Of a stretch of 64,000 bases of DNA, positions 42,996 through 55,148 are shown piece by piece (within the stretch, counting starts at the first letter, position 1; each line of letters starts with the position of its first letter). Source of the stretch: Tieghemostelium lacteum (taxonomy: Eukaryota > Evosea > Eumycetozoa > Dictyosteliales > Raperosteliaceae); contig LODT01000034.1 in the NCBI GenBank assembly GCA_001606155.1, forward strand, positions 820,059-884,058. The letters run 5' to 3'. The translations under genes and the position numbers were made by a program. The notes under the pieces are model-generated. The model was not told the origin of the DNA and made no database searches. It saw nothing but the letters and a program-made list of their open reading frames with translations.

Positions 42996-43218
42996 TCAAA
43001 GTGATCTCCCCTTGTCCTTGTAATAATAATTATGAAATCTAAAAAAAAACAAAGGGAAATCACAACATGCGGCCCGAATTCACATCACTTATTTCTATAA
43101 TTAGAATGTCAGTGTGAAGTGATTTCCTCTTTTTTTGTAATAATAATGCCAATAAAATTTTTCGTTTGATGCATCTAAAAAATTGATTTTTTTTTTTTTC
43201 AGATTATTCGAGTCGGAG

Positions 43219-45105
43219 ATGGAGGAAAAAGATAATCCTACAACTACAACAATATCATCATTTGTCATTATAAGACATATATTGAATTGGTATTTGATAA
43301 TATTTAGTAGCAGTTGTTTTAGTGGAAGAGTTAAATTTAGTCATCTCAGACAAATTATCAATAAATTGACATTTGTATCGAAAGATTGGAATAAGATTGT
43401 TCCTACTCTTGATTGGCCACATGTACAAATTAAGAATATCTATCAGTTGCAGTTAGTAGTCAGATGGATGAAATCGTCAAGTGTTTTAATACCTATACCA
43501 TTCCAATTCAACAAACTTACACTCCATCGTTCACTTTTAGAATTTTTATCAACTATAAAATCAAACCCAGAGTTATTAGATGGTTTAGTATACCTTATCA
43601 ATAGAATTAATAGTAATACTACCAATAGTGGTCTTAGAAATGAAGATATAGTTAATAATATGGAGATATCAATAGAGATATCAAATCATTTAAAAAAGAT
43701 TGATTTATCGGATTTTGTTAATCTTTATGAGAAGTTAAATGTTATCAAAGTGATTTCCCAACGAATAAGAACAGAGGGAATTCGTGAATTGATAGTTGAT
43801 GTCAAAGAGATCGAATGTGTATTGGATAAGGACACAATCGACAGTTTATCCATTCAAAAATTGAAACTTTCCAATTCCGAACCTAGTAAAATCAAATCCA
43901 TTAGATTACTACCAATGACAATAGAACAATCTCACAGTAACAATCTGACAAAATTGAAATTATACAATTTTGCAATTGACAAGACAACCTATTCTGAAAT
44001 ACTTCAAAGTTTTAAATCACTTTTATATCTCTCATTAGACATTAATAATAGTAGTAGTAATAATAATATGAATTCACAAGAATATCAACCACTTACAACA
44101 ATGTTTACAGATGAGTTAAAATATAATAGCAATATAAAAACATTGATTTTACATGGTACCTATTCAGTAAATGTAGAGTATATTGAAGATTTGGTAGAGT
44201 ATCTTTCAAAGAACAAAACTTTGGAAAAATTAAAATTATTTATAAAATTGCGTGTGAAGGCACAGACGCTGAATTTGAGTGGTAGTGGTGGGGGTAATAG
44301 ACAGATTCTATTGTTTAATTGCAATAATAGTACTGTGAAAAGATTTGAATTTCATAATAAGATAGATGGTGATATAAATATAACTGAACTTTGGAATAGT
44401 TCTGCTAGCCAATCTGGTATTAGAAAACTATTGATACCTGGTATCAATCCACGTATTAGTAAATCCATTATAAAAGATCACAGTTTAAATCTACGTGAAC
44501 TGCATTTGTACAGTCCAATGACACTAATCAACAAAAAAGTCATTAAGAATCTCATTGAGATTCTAGATCAACTTATCAGCAATCTCTCGACTCTCTCTAT
44601 AAACTATAAAGGTTACTCTATCGGCGGTATAGACAGTAAACAAATTACCCCACAAATCAGTGAATGGACTCAATTTTATAATTCACTTCAAAAGAATCCG
44701 ATAATTAAGACATTGGTTATTAAAAACTGTACAGTTACAATGCCACCTAATGTCATACAAAATCTATTTTCGAATCAGTCGCTCGATAGACTGTCACTTC
44801 ATCCTATTAAACTAAATTCCAATCCACAGTATGTTCAGTCGATATCAGAGAATCAATCACTGAAATATCTATCACTTAGTATCTCATTGTCACCAGATGT
44901 TATTAAATCTCTAATTGAAATTGTACAGCGAAACAGTAGTCTAATAGAACTGGAATTATTCACTGGTGAGATTAAAAAGAAATACACTGAATCTCAATCA
45001 CTTTCAACTCTATTCAACTCACTACTATCAACTTTAAACTCAACATTAAACAATAACAATAATATATTAATATTTAAAAATTTATTTAAAGTACATAAAT
45101 TTTGA
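43219..45105 (+). CDS. F-box/LRR-like protein
   Basis: About 628 residues from ATG 43219 (MEEKDNPTTTTISSFVIIRH). The N-terminal segment (IIRHILNWYLIIFSSSCFSG ... LTFVSKDWNKIVPTLDWPHV) has the helix and VSKxWxxI pattern of F-box-like domains. The rest is a long irregular leucine-rich array, for example LTKLKLYNFAI, NIKTLILHGTY, LEKLKLFIKL and LRELHLYSPM. Same broad family as the gene at 28584, though not a close copy. An in-frame ATG at 43183 exists but precedes a T-rich stretch that looks like a promoter or splice acceptor. Confidence 0.6.
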   Translation: MEEKDNPTTTTISSFVIIRHILNWYLIIFSSSCFSGRVKFSHLRQIINKLTFVSKDWNKIVPTLDWPHVQIKNIYQLQLVVRWMKSSSVLIPIPFQFNKLTLHRSLLEFLSTIKSNPELLDGLVYLINRINSNTTNSGLRNEDIVNNMEISIEISNHLKKIDLSDFVNLYEKLNVIKVISQRIRTEGIRELIVDVKEIECVLDKDTIDSLSIQKLKLSNSEPSKIKSIRLLPMTIEQSHSNNLTKLKLYNFAIDKTTYSEILQSFKSLLYLSLDINNSSSNNNMNSQEYQPLTTMFTDELKYNSNIKTLILHGTYSVNVEYIEDLVEYLSKNKTLEKLKLFIKLRVKAQTLNLSGSGGGNRQILLFNCNNSTVKRFEFHNKIDGDINITELWNSSASQSGIRKLLIPGINPRISKSIIKDHSLNLRELHLYSPMTLINKKVIKNLIEILDQLISNLSTLSINYKGYSIGGIDSKQITPQISEWTQFYNSLQKNPIIKTLVIKNCTVTMPPNVIQNLFSNQSLDRLSLHPIKLNSNPQYVQSISENQSLKYLSLSISLSPDVIKSLIEIVQRNSSLIELELFTGEIKKKYTESQSLSTLFNSLLSTLNSTLNNNNNILIFKNLFKVHKF

Positions 45106-45330
45106 ATAAAAGGTAAAATTGATTATTATTTTCCTCATTGCTTATAATATTTTATTCAATTTATTTTGAATATTTGTATTTTTTATTATTAAATTATATT
45201 TATAATGGTACCAATGCCTTGTTCTTTAAAGAATTTATACAGAATAGTTGAGGTTGTTCATTTAAATATTATCTTACAATTAAAATCTCCTAATTAAAAA
45301 AAAAAGTTCATTTTTTATAAATCTTGAAAA

Positions 45331-47120
45331 ATGAATAAGAAATACTTGTTTTTATCTATAATTTTATTGTTAACTCTATCTTCAGCATTTGTTTTAGCAC
45401 AAGAAGAAGAAGAAGTTTCACTTGTTATTGAATTGAACCCAGATAACATTGAACAGTATACCAAAGGTCCAACTTTAATTGAATTCTGTAAGTTCTAAAT
45501 TTAACTCTGTGTATAAAACAAAAGCACTAACAAATTAACGTTTATACAATTTAGTTGCTCCATGGTGTATGTTTTTGACAGTTGATCATAAAATTTAAAT
45601 ACAATACTAACAAGCTTTTAATACAGGTGGACATTGTAAAAAATTAGCACCAACTTACAGAGAGGTTGCTAAACACTTTGCCAGTCACCCACAAGGTGTA
45701 AAAATTGCAAGTCTCAATTGTGAAGAACACTCTGCTCTCTGTGGTAACTATGGAATTAGAGGATATCCAACTATTAAATTGTAGGAATTAGATAGATTTT
45801 ACACATTCCCCCCACATACACTTGTTTTAAAACAAAATTTAAATTAACCCACACATTTCTTTTTTTGATATAAATATATAGCTTTATCAATGGAAATGTA
45901 AAAGAGTACAAGAGTGGAAGAGATAAAGACAGTTTTATCACCTATGTCGAAAATATGTTAAAGTAAAGATCTTTCAATAATAACACATTGTATTACCATA
46001 TCAACACTAACATTTGATAATAATAAATCAAATTACCATTTTCTTTTCTTCTTTTAATCTTTAACTATACTATATTATAATATTATATATTACTACCTGA
46101 ATATGAATAAATAGATCACCAGTTGTAATCACAGATGACAGTGACAAGATTGATACATTAGTTGGACAGGCTGATACCAATACCTTTATTTTTGTTAGCT
46201 CATCTAATGAACAAGCTGATAAGGAATGGTTTGATATATTCAATAATGTAGCTACTGATATTCAAGATACTGTATCTCCAAATTTCATAAAAACCAGTAC
46301 ATACACTAAATTCAAAATTACAAAATCACCATCCATTATATTAGTAAAAGAAGGTGAATACTCTGAATTCACTTCTGATAAATCAGATGTAAGTACATCT
46401 ATTTTACCAAGTAGTAAATTGAATCTTATAATGCTAACACTATAGAATTTAGTTAGTAGACTGGATTAAATTTAATCAATATCCATTGATTAGTGAACTT
46501 TCACCAGATAGAATATCATCTATTGGTAAATCATTTAACTATATTGCATTATTTGTTTTTGATGGAAAACTTACACCACCACACAAAGAAACTATTAAAT
46601 CAATTGCAAAATCAAATTTATCTAGTAACCCAAGAGATTTCATTTTCTTATACTTTAATGAGAAACAAAACAAAAGAGTAAGTTTCTATAGAAATTAAAA
46701 AAATGAAAATATTATTAACACACCATTTTAAACTTTATAGTGGTTAAGTAATTATGAAATTGAAGGTAAACCAACACTTATTGTATTTACCTCCAGTGCA
46801 TTAGATCTCTATTACTACAACAAAAATATTACATCACTTGATCAAGTTGCAATGACTAATTTCTTATTGGATGTTAAAAATGGAAAAGCAACACTTCTAT
46901 ACACTGATGTTTTAAATTATTATTTAACTGTATGTAAACTTTAGTTTCTCAATTCTTATATTAAATATATAACTAATTTTTTTTTTATAATACAACTATT
47001 GTATAGAGAGTAAATGATTTTGCAGAGGAATATTTATTGTTAATCTGTGCAGCAGGTTTAGCTGTACCAATTGCATGCTATTATCTGTGTTGTAAAGCAC
47101 CAAAAACTAAGAATGAATAA
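45331..47120 (+). CDS. TMX3-like transmembrane protein disulfide isomerase
   Basis: Eight exons: 45331-45487, 45555-45566, 45627-45780, 45882-45962, 46115-46388, 46453-46677, 46741-46929 and 47007-47120; all phases agree, 401 residues. Signal peptide (MNKKYLFLSIILLLTLSSAF), a thioredoxin domain with active site FAPWCGHCKKLAP, then redox-inactive thioredoxin-like domains (FIFVSSSNEQADKEWF; YIALFVFDG), a C-terminal transmembrane helix (YLLLICAAGLAVPIACYYLC) and a short basic cytosolic tail. This is the TMX3 layout in the ER membrane. Exon 2 is only 12 nt and encodes part of APWC. The KTKNE tail is not a standard KKxx signal. Confidence 0.87.
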
Positions 47121-47336
47121 AGGAATGTGAAATCATTACATCTATCTATCATAATTTCAATATTTTTGTATTTTAATGAAAATTTACAATTTATCTTTAA
47201 AGTTCTAATCACTGTATTTGAATATGGGGGTAGATTTCTCAACACTAAAAAAGATAATTGTAAAAAGGGGGTGTTTAAAACATATTTGATATAAATTTTA
47301 TTTTAAAAAAAGTATACTTTATATTTTGTAATCACA

Positions 47337-47856
47337 ATGAAATCTTTAATATCAATTCTTTTATTACTCATAGTAATTTCTACAGTTAGTAGTCAAGATT
47401 TTCAAATTAATTTTGTAAACGAATTAAATCCAACAAACATTAATCAATTTCTAGGTGGTCCAACTTTAATTAAATTTTGTATGTAGAAATTTATAAAATG
47501 TTATACAAAATCTAATAAATATTTTACAATAACAGATGCTCCTTGGTGTTCACATTGCCAACAGTTAGCTCCAGTTTATAATCAAGTTGCTCAATACTTT
47601 TATAATAGACCAGGTGTTACCATTGCACAATTAAACTGTGATTTATATCCTCAATTATGCAGTGAATTTATGATAACAGGTTATCCTACAATTAGATAGT
47701 AAGATTTATTAAAAAACAATTCAATTTAATTTTAAAGACTAATAATTATTATTTATTTAAAAAAATAGTTTTTATAGTAAGGGTGTAGTAGATTATTTAA
47801 ATGAAAGGGAAAGTGATACTATGATAAATTATGTTGAAGATATGTTAACCAAATAA
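47337..47856 (+). CDS. Secreted/ER single-domain thioredoxin-like protein
   Basis: Exons 47337-47478, 47536-47698 and 47769-47856 join in phase; 130 residues. Signal peptide (MKSLISILLLLIVISTVSS) and one thioredoxin domain with FYAPWCSHCQQLAP and cis-Pro YPTIRYF. It looks like a shortened tandem paralogue of the upstream TMX3-like gene: same signal peptide, LNPxNIxQ(F/Y) and GPTLI(E/K)F lead-in, and ending (INYVEDMLTK versus ITYVENMLK), without the later domains and membrane anchor. CSHC replaces CGHC. No KDEL-type retention signal, so it may be secreted. Confidence 0.85.
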
Positions 47857-48382
47857 TGAATTCCAACGAATCTCAAAGTATATGTTTTTTCATTACAATT
47901 TTTAGTGGGTGAAGAAATTTTATATCTATATTTTTAATAAACGTTAACACACATAATTTTAAAAAAAAATAAAAAAGGTTATCAAATACAAATTCAAATT
48001 TCCTTATATTGAAATTTTTAATGATTAATTTCGAATTACTTAAAAAGATTTCCTTTTTTTATATTTAAAAAAAAATGTAAATTCTATGTAAAAATAGAAT
48101 TTTAAAAAATATCTTATCTATTTTTTTAAATATAATTAGAATCGATTAAAGTTCATATTTTAAAGAAAGTGTACAATTATATATCATATTAAAATTTTAT
48201 GGTAAAAATGGAAATACCAATTTTATATTATATTGTAGCAACATTATTTTATATTTACTCATTTGTAAATTATCTTATATTAATTCATAATTTATTTATT
48301 TTAATTCTATAGGAATAGAGAAATTATAGTAATATTACCATAGATTATTTATAGATAGATTTCATTGAGAATAGTAGTAACA
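47857..48382. other. Intergenic region, no gene seen
   Basis: 526 bp of AT-rich spacer between two plus-strand genes, with A and T runs and no credible frame or RNA. Confidence 0.6.
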
Positions 48383-50380
48383 ATGAAATTTATAATTGTA
48401 GTTCTATTAATATGTTCAGTGTTGTCTTTAGTATACGCACATCAAACAACTATTAATGAGAAGAATGCAGAGATTGATAAGAGAATTGATAGGATAATTA
48501 ATAATGGTTATCAGAGATTAATTAGAGATTTGGAAAGAAATAACTTTATGAAATTTGATAAGAATGGGAATATGGTTTCAAAGAATGGTGATTTGGTTGA
48601 GACTAAACCATTCCATTTACCATCATACCAATGTCAACATGATAAGATTATTGAGAATAAGAAATTGGCACATGGTACCAATAGTCTCAAGAATAAAATG
48701 TCAATGACCAAGTCAAAGAAAATTGGTAGATGGACTCCAACAGATACCAATACAGTTATTGACGTAACTGTTGATGATGTTAAAGCTAGTGTACCTGTTC
48801 CAATTAGAATACAATTTAATACTACTTATATCACTGCTCAAAATGATTTATATGCATGTTATAGAGTTGGTGATAAGGTATCAGTTGGTGATACTGGTGG
48901 TACTAGATCTTGTGGTGTTAGTTCTGATAAGGCATGTTTGCATACATGTACTGATCAAGATATTCAAAGTACAGCCTTACAGAATTTAATTGCAGAGAAT
49001 ATAGTGTCTACCATTCAAGATATTCTAACTGATAAGATTATGGTTAGACATCCAATTTCACCTATTGTATTTAATAGAGAACTTACAGAAACTCAATTCA
49101 ATGGTGTATGTGATTATGGTATTGACATTCCAGATAGTTATTTTGATCAAGGTGTTCAAAATGCAGATATTGTAGTTTGGGTAACTTCTAGACCAACTGC
49201 AGAAAACAGTACCATTGCCTATGCTTTTGCTTGTAATTTCCCATGGGATGAGAATATTCTTGGTAGACCAGTAGGTGCAACTATTAATTTTAATCCAATA
49301 TATTTCAATTCATTCATTGGTCAAGAAAATGGATTTACATTCAATGAGTTTATACGTGTTGGTATTCATGAGATGACTCATGCCCTTGGTTTCTCATCGA
49401 CATTTTATCCATCGTATATTGATATCAATACTGGTGAACCTTATGAAAAAGGTGCTTACTCTGAGTTTATCTATAAAGATACTACTCCAAATGGGGATAA
49501 TTATCAACAAAAGAGATCTGGTATTATAACTCCTGGTGTTGTAGATTTTGTTAGAGAACATTATCAATGTTCTTCAGCTACTCATTCAGAATTGGAGAAT
49601 TATGGTGGTGCAGGTACTGCTGGTTCACATTGGGAGAAGAGAACAGTTGGTGAGGAGTACATGTTAGGTTATGTCTCACCAATTGCACCAATTACCAATC
49701 TCACTTTATCTCTACTTCAAGATACTGGATGGTATGTAGTAGATGCCAATAATGCTGATCCTTTAGTCTGGGGAAAGAGTCTAGGTTGTCAATGGTTAGG
49801 TAATTGTAAACCAACAACATGGAATTACCAAGGTTATTTCTGTCAGGTTAATGGTGCCTATGCATGTTCAGCTACCAGAACTAGTAAAGGTAAATGTAAT
49901 ATCATAACCATTAGAGAATATGTTCCACCTGGTTACCAACATTTCACAGATGACCATAAAATTGGAGAAGATTTAGCAGCTGATGGTTGTCCATTCTATG
50001 ACTTCGATCAAAATGACGCTCGTACAATGTATTGTCAAGATACATCCAATCAAGTTAAATCAGCAAACTCTGCAATTGGTGAAACATTTTGTGATAATTG
50101 TAGATGTTTTGAATATCAAGATTCCGATAATTCAGTTGGTCAATCATGTTGGGAGCAAAGATGTAATGGTTCAGCTCTTCAATTGAATATTAAAGGTAGT
50201 TGGGTAACATGTCCTGATAGTACAACAGTTCAAGCAAATAATGTAACTGTTATCTGTCCAATCGGTTACACTATATGTGGTGGATCTCCTGCTACCATTG
50301 TTTTAGCTAGTGATGCAATTTCCACAACTTCATCATTATTACTGCTAGTAATGACATCAATCTTATATTTATTATTTTAA
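48383..50380 (+). CDS. Leishmanolysin-like (M8) zinc metalloprotease, probably GPI-anchored
   Basis: About 665 residues in one exon from ATG 48383 (MKFIIVVLLICSVLSLVYA, signal peptide). The zinc motif HExxH appears as GIHEMTHALGFS, with the distant third ligand in GSHWEKRTVGEEYMLG and a Met-turn region typical of the M8 family. A Cys-rich C-terminal part follows (CDNCRCFEYQ, CWEQRCNGS). The protein ends in a hydrophobic stretch (SSLLLLVMTSILYLLF), fitting a GPI-attachment signal. It likely acts at the cell surface on matrix or food proteins. Confidence 0.9.
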   Translation: MKFIIVVLLICSVLSLVYAHQTTINEKNAEIDKRIDRIINNGYQRLIRDLERNNFMKFDKNGNMVSKNGDLVETKPFHLPSYQCQHDKIIENKKLAHGTNSLKNKMSMTKSKKIGRWTPTDTNTVIDVTVDDVKASVPVPIRIQFNTTYITAQNDLYACYRVGDKVSVGDTGGTRSCGVSSDKACLHTCTDQDIQSTALQNLIAENIVSTIQDILTDKIMVRHPISPIVFNRELTETQFNGVCDYGIDIPDSYFDQGVQNADIVVWVTSRPTAENSTIAYAFACNFPWDENILGRPVGATINFNPIYFNSFIGQENGFTFNEFIRVGIHEMTHALGFSSTFYPSYIDINTGEPYEKGAYSEFIYKDTTPNGDNYQQKRSGIITPGVVDFVREHYQCSSATHSELENYGGAGTAGSHWEKRTVGEEYMLGYVSPIAPITNLTLSLLQDTGWYVVDANNADPLVWGKSLGCQWLGNCKPTTWNYQGYFCQVNGAYACSATRTSKGKCNIITIREYVPPGYQHFTDDHKIGEDLAADGCPFYDFDQNDARTMYCQDTSNQVKSANSAIGETFCDNCRCFEYQDSDNSVGQSCWEQRCNGSALQLNIKGSWVTCPDSTTVQANNVTVICPIGYTICGGSPATIVLASDAISTTSSLLLLVMTSILYLLF

Positions 50381-50550
50381 TAATAAACAAAAAATCAGAT
50401 AATTTTTAGAAAATTAATAATAATTTAGTGTTGTTATTGATGACATAATAGTTATTTTTATAAGAACTGGTGTAGTAAGTGAGAATGAAATTGAAAAAAA
50501 AAATTATTTTGATTTTCATTTTTGATATCTTTAGATTCTAAATTACAATA

Positions 50551-51402
50551 ATGAATTCAAGTAAAAGAATATTGTCAACAGGTACACAATATTTATTGAA
50601 AAATGGTGTTAGTGGTAAAAGTTTAACATCAATAATTAGTAATGGATATGGTGGATATATAGTACCAAAAAGAAACTTTTTTACAGTACTCAATCAATAT
50701 GAAAGAGGTGTAACATTTACATTAGGTAAATTAACATCAGTCAAAGAACCAGGATTCAGAATGTTAATTCCACTTTTACAAACCATGGAAGTTGTTGATA
50801 TGAGAACCTTTTCATTCCCACTTGAGAAACAAGAGATTATAACTCGTGATAACATCTCTTTGAAAGTAGATGCCATTGTATACTACCGTGTAAAAGATCC
50901 AGAGAGAGCAGTTTGTCAAGTATCAAACCACGACCAAATCATTAAAGAACTTGCACAAATTAAAATCAGAGAACTTTTATCACAAAATACTCTAGATGAG
51001 GTTCTACACAATCGTGATAAATTCTCTGTGGAGATCTTTGAAGGTATTAAAGAGACTGCTGAGAGCTGGGGTGTAACTGTTGAAAGAATATCTCTAAAAG
51101 ATATCAAATTTGAAGAAGGTATGATTAGAGCAATGGCAAAGAAAGCTGAAGCTGAAAGATTACGTGAAGCAAAAATCATCAATGCCAAATCAGAAGCTGA
51201 AACCTCACAACAACTCCTAGAAGCTGCTCTAACTCTTGAAAAATCACCATTAGCTATTAAATTACGTGAACTTGATACCATCTCTCAAATTGCAAAAGAA
51301 CCTTCAAAATCCTTTATCTTTATACCAACTGATATGTTTTCATCTTTAAATTCAATAATTAATTCAAAACAACAAAGTAATAATAATAACAACCAACAAT
51401 AA
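50551..51402 (+). CDS. Stomatin-like (SPFH) protein, mitochondrial
   Basis: 283 residues, one exon. The Ser/Lys/Arg-rich first ~40 residues look like a mitochondrial presequence. The SPFH core follows: VLNQYERGVTFTLGKLTSVK, EPGFRMLIPLLQTMEVVDMR, KVDAIVYYRVKDPERA and the coiled-coil region MAKKAEAERLREAKIINAKS. No N-terminal hydrophobic hairpin, as in SLP-2-type mitochondrial stomatins rather than plasma-membrane stomatin. These proteins scaffold inner-membrane domains. Shorter than animal SLP-2 (~350); ends in Gln/Asn-rich sequence. Confidence 0.85.
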   Translation: MNSSKRILSTGTQYLLKNGVSGKSLTSIISNGYGGYIVPKRNFFTVLNQYERGVTFTLGKLTSVKEPGFRMLIPLLQTMEVVDMRTFSFPLEKQEIITRDNISLKVDAIVYYRVKDPERAVCQVSNHDQIIKELAQIKIRELLSQNTLDEVLHNRDKFSVEIFEGIKETAESWGVTVERISLKDIKFEEGMIRAMAKKAEAERLREAKIINAKSEAETSQQLLEAALTLEKSPLAIKLRELDTISQIAKEPSKSFIFIPTDMFSSLNSIINSKQQSNNNNNQQ

Positions 51403-51519
51403 TAGATTATATTATCTATAAATAATAAAATTAGGAATTTTTTTTTCTTTGAAAATGCAATAACAAGTGTGAAGTTGGTGGGTGAAGATATTCTTATAAG
51501 AATTGTATAAGTGTTATTT

Positions 51520-51952
51520 TTATTTTTTTAGTAATACTCTTGAAGGTTTTTTAGTTATAGATTGTGGTATTGGAAATGAACTATTCTCTTTATCTAGTGT
51601 AATTTTTGATCTCTCTTTGGATTGCGAAGAGAGAGTTGGTGTTAAATAAGATGGTTGTGATATTGGAGATGTTATAGTTGACAATTGTTTACTCTGACTG
51701 TTTAATTTCATAGTATTTAGAGAATTTGTATTATCTTTTAATTTACTAGCTATTGATGCTGTAGTTGGTACATTATTCAATAGTTTAGAAGTGGATGGTG
51801 GAGGTGAATTCAAAATTTGTGATTTTGGTGATATTTTTGCATTATTTAAATTACGATTAATAATATTACTAGCTGAGTATCCAGCATTAGTAGTACCATT
51901 ATTTGATTTACTATGTACATTGTTTGATTGTTCAAATATTACACTATTATTA

Positions 51953-52022
<70 letters not shown>

Positions 52023-52540
52023 GATTATGCATAGGTGATGGATTAATTATATATGAGTTATTATGGTTATTTGGTTGTTGGTGATTGATTGTTGGTTTTT
52101 TAGATACTGAATTTTGAATAATAGTGTGATCATCAAATTCTAATTGTCTCTTTTTAGATATTGGTGTACTAGAGACTGTAGATGATGTAGTTTTGTTTTT
52201 AGTTTTTAAAATTGATTTTGGTTGAGTTGTTGGTTGGTCAAATGTATTCTTTTTATCTATAGGTACATGTCTAGAACCACCATTACTTTCAATTGATGAT
52301 TTACCATTAGATTTTGGTTCTATAAATTGGAATGCAACTCTATTGGTTTTTTTGTTGTTGGTATTGGTTGCTCATAGCTACTATTCATGGAAATATTCAT
52401 TAAGGAAATATTTGAATCCATAATTTTACCATTACCATAATTATTATTATTATTATTGTTATATTTACTATTGTCAATATTCATTGGTGTTGTAAAATTA
52501 TTTGAAATTATAGATGATTGTTGTTGTGGTGGTAGAGTTA

Positions 52541-52586
<46 letters not shown>

Positions 52587-54533
52587 ATTATTATTCATAA
52601 AATTATCACTATATTCATTTAAAGAGAATTTAAATGTTTTAACCATTTTACTACAATCTAAATAGTCTAAAAGGAATTGGTCTGTTGCTAAATTATTATC
52701 AGTTAAGACTTTACAACAATCGTTAATGATGTTGAACATCCATCGTAAGTTCTTTTTCAAATCATCATTTTCAGAGAATTGAGATTTTAAGAGTTCTTGT
52801 TCTTCTATAATTCTTTCAGTTAGATCATATCTATCTAATTCCAAGGCTGCAGCTCTGGCAGCTTGAATTAGAATTTTTTGATTTCTAGGTGAATGTATAC
52901 GAGCTGGTAAATCACTTTGGGTTTTTCTTCTCCACTCATCATTCTTTTCAAGTTTTTCAATGGTGTTTTCTTCTTGTATACGAAGTTGATTGAGTTGGGT
53001 TGTGATTTGGTTTCTTTTGATGGTTAGAATGGCATCTATTCCATTGGGATGCTCAAGTAGACGTTGGTCAATATCTGATAGTTCCTTTTCGAGTTCTAAC
53101 ATACTGCTTCTGGTTGTACTTAAAGATTTCTTTAGTGATATGGTATGGTTGAGGTTATCGTCAATTTGTTTACTCATTTGATCAAGTTCTCTGTTGGCTT
53201 CTTGTTCTTGTTGTTGCTGTTGTTGTAGTATTTGTTGATTGATAGCTTGTGTGGAGGGTACAGTGGAAGGAGGTGGAGTAGGTTTCTTTGAGAGTTTTAA
53301 TTTCAAGGATGTAATTTCCTCTCTCAATTCTTTAATAATTTGAGTGTATTGTGAAATGTGAGTATTCACATTCAACTCATTCTTTACAACTTGAGATTTT
53401 ATAAACTTTGCTCTCTCTGCATATTTCAGAGTATTCATAGTATCTTCATAAGATGCTGAGTTTGGAGAGATATTGGAAATCATAATTGTCTTACAATTAC
53501 CACCTAAAGAATCTTTTAAGATTCTGGTCAATTTAGAGTCACGAAAAGGAATATATTTATGCTGTCCAGTTCTGGATGCATCACCAAGTGCATTTATACA
53601 ATTACCCAATGCCAAAAGACTCTTATTAATATTAGCACCTTCTGCCAACATCTTACCGGTATTCATTGTCTTTGAAGCCCTTTCTGAACCTGCCAAATCA
53701 ATAAGAGACAATTTAGCAAATTTGACATTTTGGGCAATGTCACCGGTACGATCCTGCTGTCGAATATAAATCTGCAAGACAGCATGTGATCTTGAAGATG
53801 TCTTATTCGCCTGTGTTGGTGATTGTCTACGATTAGAATTACCATATTCTAGTAATTTAAATACCTGATCTGCAGAATCCAGATTTTTCTCTGTCAATCC
53901 ACGAATCAATACATTTTTTTGTGAATCTTCTCTAACTTCCAATTGATTACTATCATCATTTACAAACAAATCTCTAACTGTTTCATTATAGACTTCAAGA
54001 TAGGACATTGAGATTTGATATTTCTTCTCATCACGTTGTCTCTCTATACTCTCAAAGAGATATTTTATAGTCAATACCATTATACCGGCACCTGAATGAT
54101 CATTTCCAATCATTGTATGTGTCTTTCCAGCACCTGTAGCACCATATGCAAATACAGTTGCATTATATCCAGACAATACATAATCTATTAATCCTTCTGT
54201 TGTATTTTCAAATACCTCTTGTTGAGTAGCATATTGATCAAAAACTCTATCAAATGTATACTTTTTCTCTATCGGTATCTTTCCTAAATTTCCTATATTC
54301 TGTTGACTAGATTGTAATGATTGTCTTAATGTTTCATCTTTTGGATCAAATATCAACATATTCTCATCAATAACTCGAATTATTGATTTAAATTGTTTGT
54401 TTAATATTTCATCTTCTGATTCTGGTCTAACTCTATAATTATATTTTTATTAATATATAGGATTGATAATCTATAATTATCTAACGTACCTAACAGTTAC
54501 AATCATGTTGTCATCTTTTTTAGATTTTGACAT
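51520..54533 (-). CDS. Kinesin-8-like motor protein, one apparent frameshift
   Basis: Exons 54533-54490 (MSKSKKDDNMIVTVR) and 54432 onward join in phase. The motor domain is complete: P-loop AYGATGAGKTHTM, switch I NKTSSRSHA, switch II LIDLAGSERA and HKYIPFRDSKLTRILKDSLG, which with GNCKTIMI suggests the kinesin-8 (Kif18/Kip3) group. A coiled coil follows. The motor frame stops at 52320, but one base more in the seven-base A run of the coding strand (plus-strand T run 52347-52353) would open it into the next frame, RVAFQFIEPKSNG, which stays open to 51520 through a long poly-Gln tract (CAA repeat, plus ~51954-52023). I treat both as one gene with a frame break, possibly a sequencing error. 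Confidence 0.8.
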
Positions 54534-55148
54534 TTTTTTTGATATATCACCCTCCCTCTAAATATCAATAATTGTATCTTTTAATTTTTATTAAATAAAT
54601 TAAATTGATGATGAGAGGTATAAATAAACAAGATCATTCAAAATCCACAAAATTAGAATTAGTTTTTTTTAAAATTTTTATTAACTGTCATTTTTTAAAA
54701 TTTAAATTTTTTAACTATTATATATTTGGCGGGTTCACTAAAAGAGATTCAAAACCCTCTGATTATTAGTTATAAATTAATTGTTGAACAATTATCAAAT
54801 ATACCATCAATATATTTCAATAGATTTAATTTTTTTAATGGTTATTGATTTTCAAATAATAAATTTATCACAACTAATTCTTAAAATGGAAAATTATTAT
54901 AAACTTACAACACATTCTGTTAGTCAATACTATCAGAATTAATTTGTAAATGTAAGAGATACAAGTAGTTCAAAAGTCATACAATATCAATTAAATAGTT
55001 ATCATTTGTGATTTTGTAAAAAAACCATTGTCAATTCAGTTGATTAAAAAATCAGTTAACTCTGACCATTTGTTATTTAAGTGATATGGATTAATCATTT
55101 ACAATCCATCAAATAAAGTTAAAGTATAAACAGTTATAGATAATCAAA
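54534..55148. other. Intergenic region, no gene seen
   Basis: 615 bp of AT-rich DNA between the divergent kinesin gene and a small plus-strand gene. No coding frame or RNA gene recognised. Confidence 0.55.

Noticed and set aside
43071-43083. GCGGCCCGAATTC resembling a cloning linker (NotI/EcoRI-like)
   Set aside because: Only 13 bases, incomplete NotI site, and no vector sequence on either side. Probably chance, though worth a glance if the assembly is from cloned inserts.
50916-51281. Minus-strand 121-codon frame opposite the stomatin-like gene
   Set aside because: Ser-rich antisense shadow of the SPFH coding region.
51954-52023. Plus-strand Cys-rich frame from a TTG repeat
   Set aside because: It is the complement of the poly-Gln CAA tract in the kinesin-like gene; the poly-Cys translation is a shadow.
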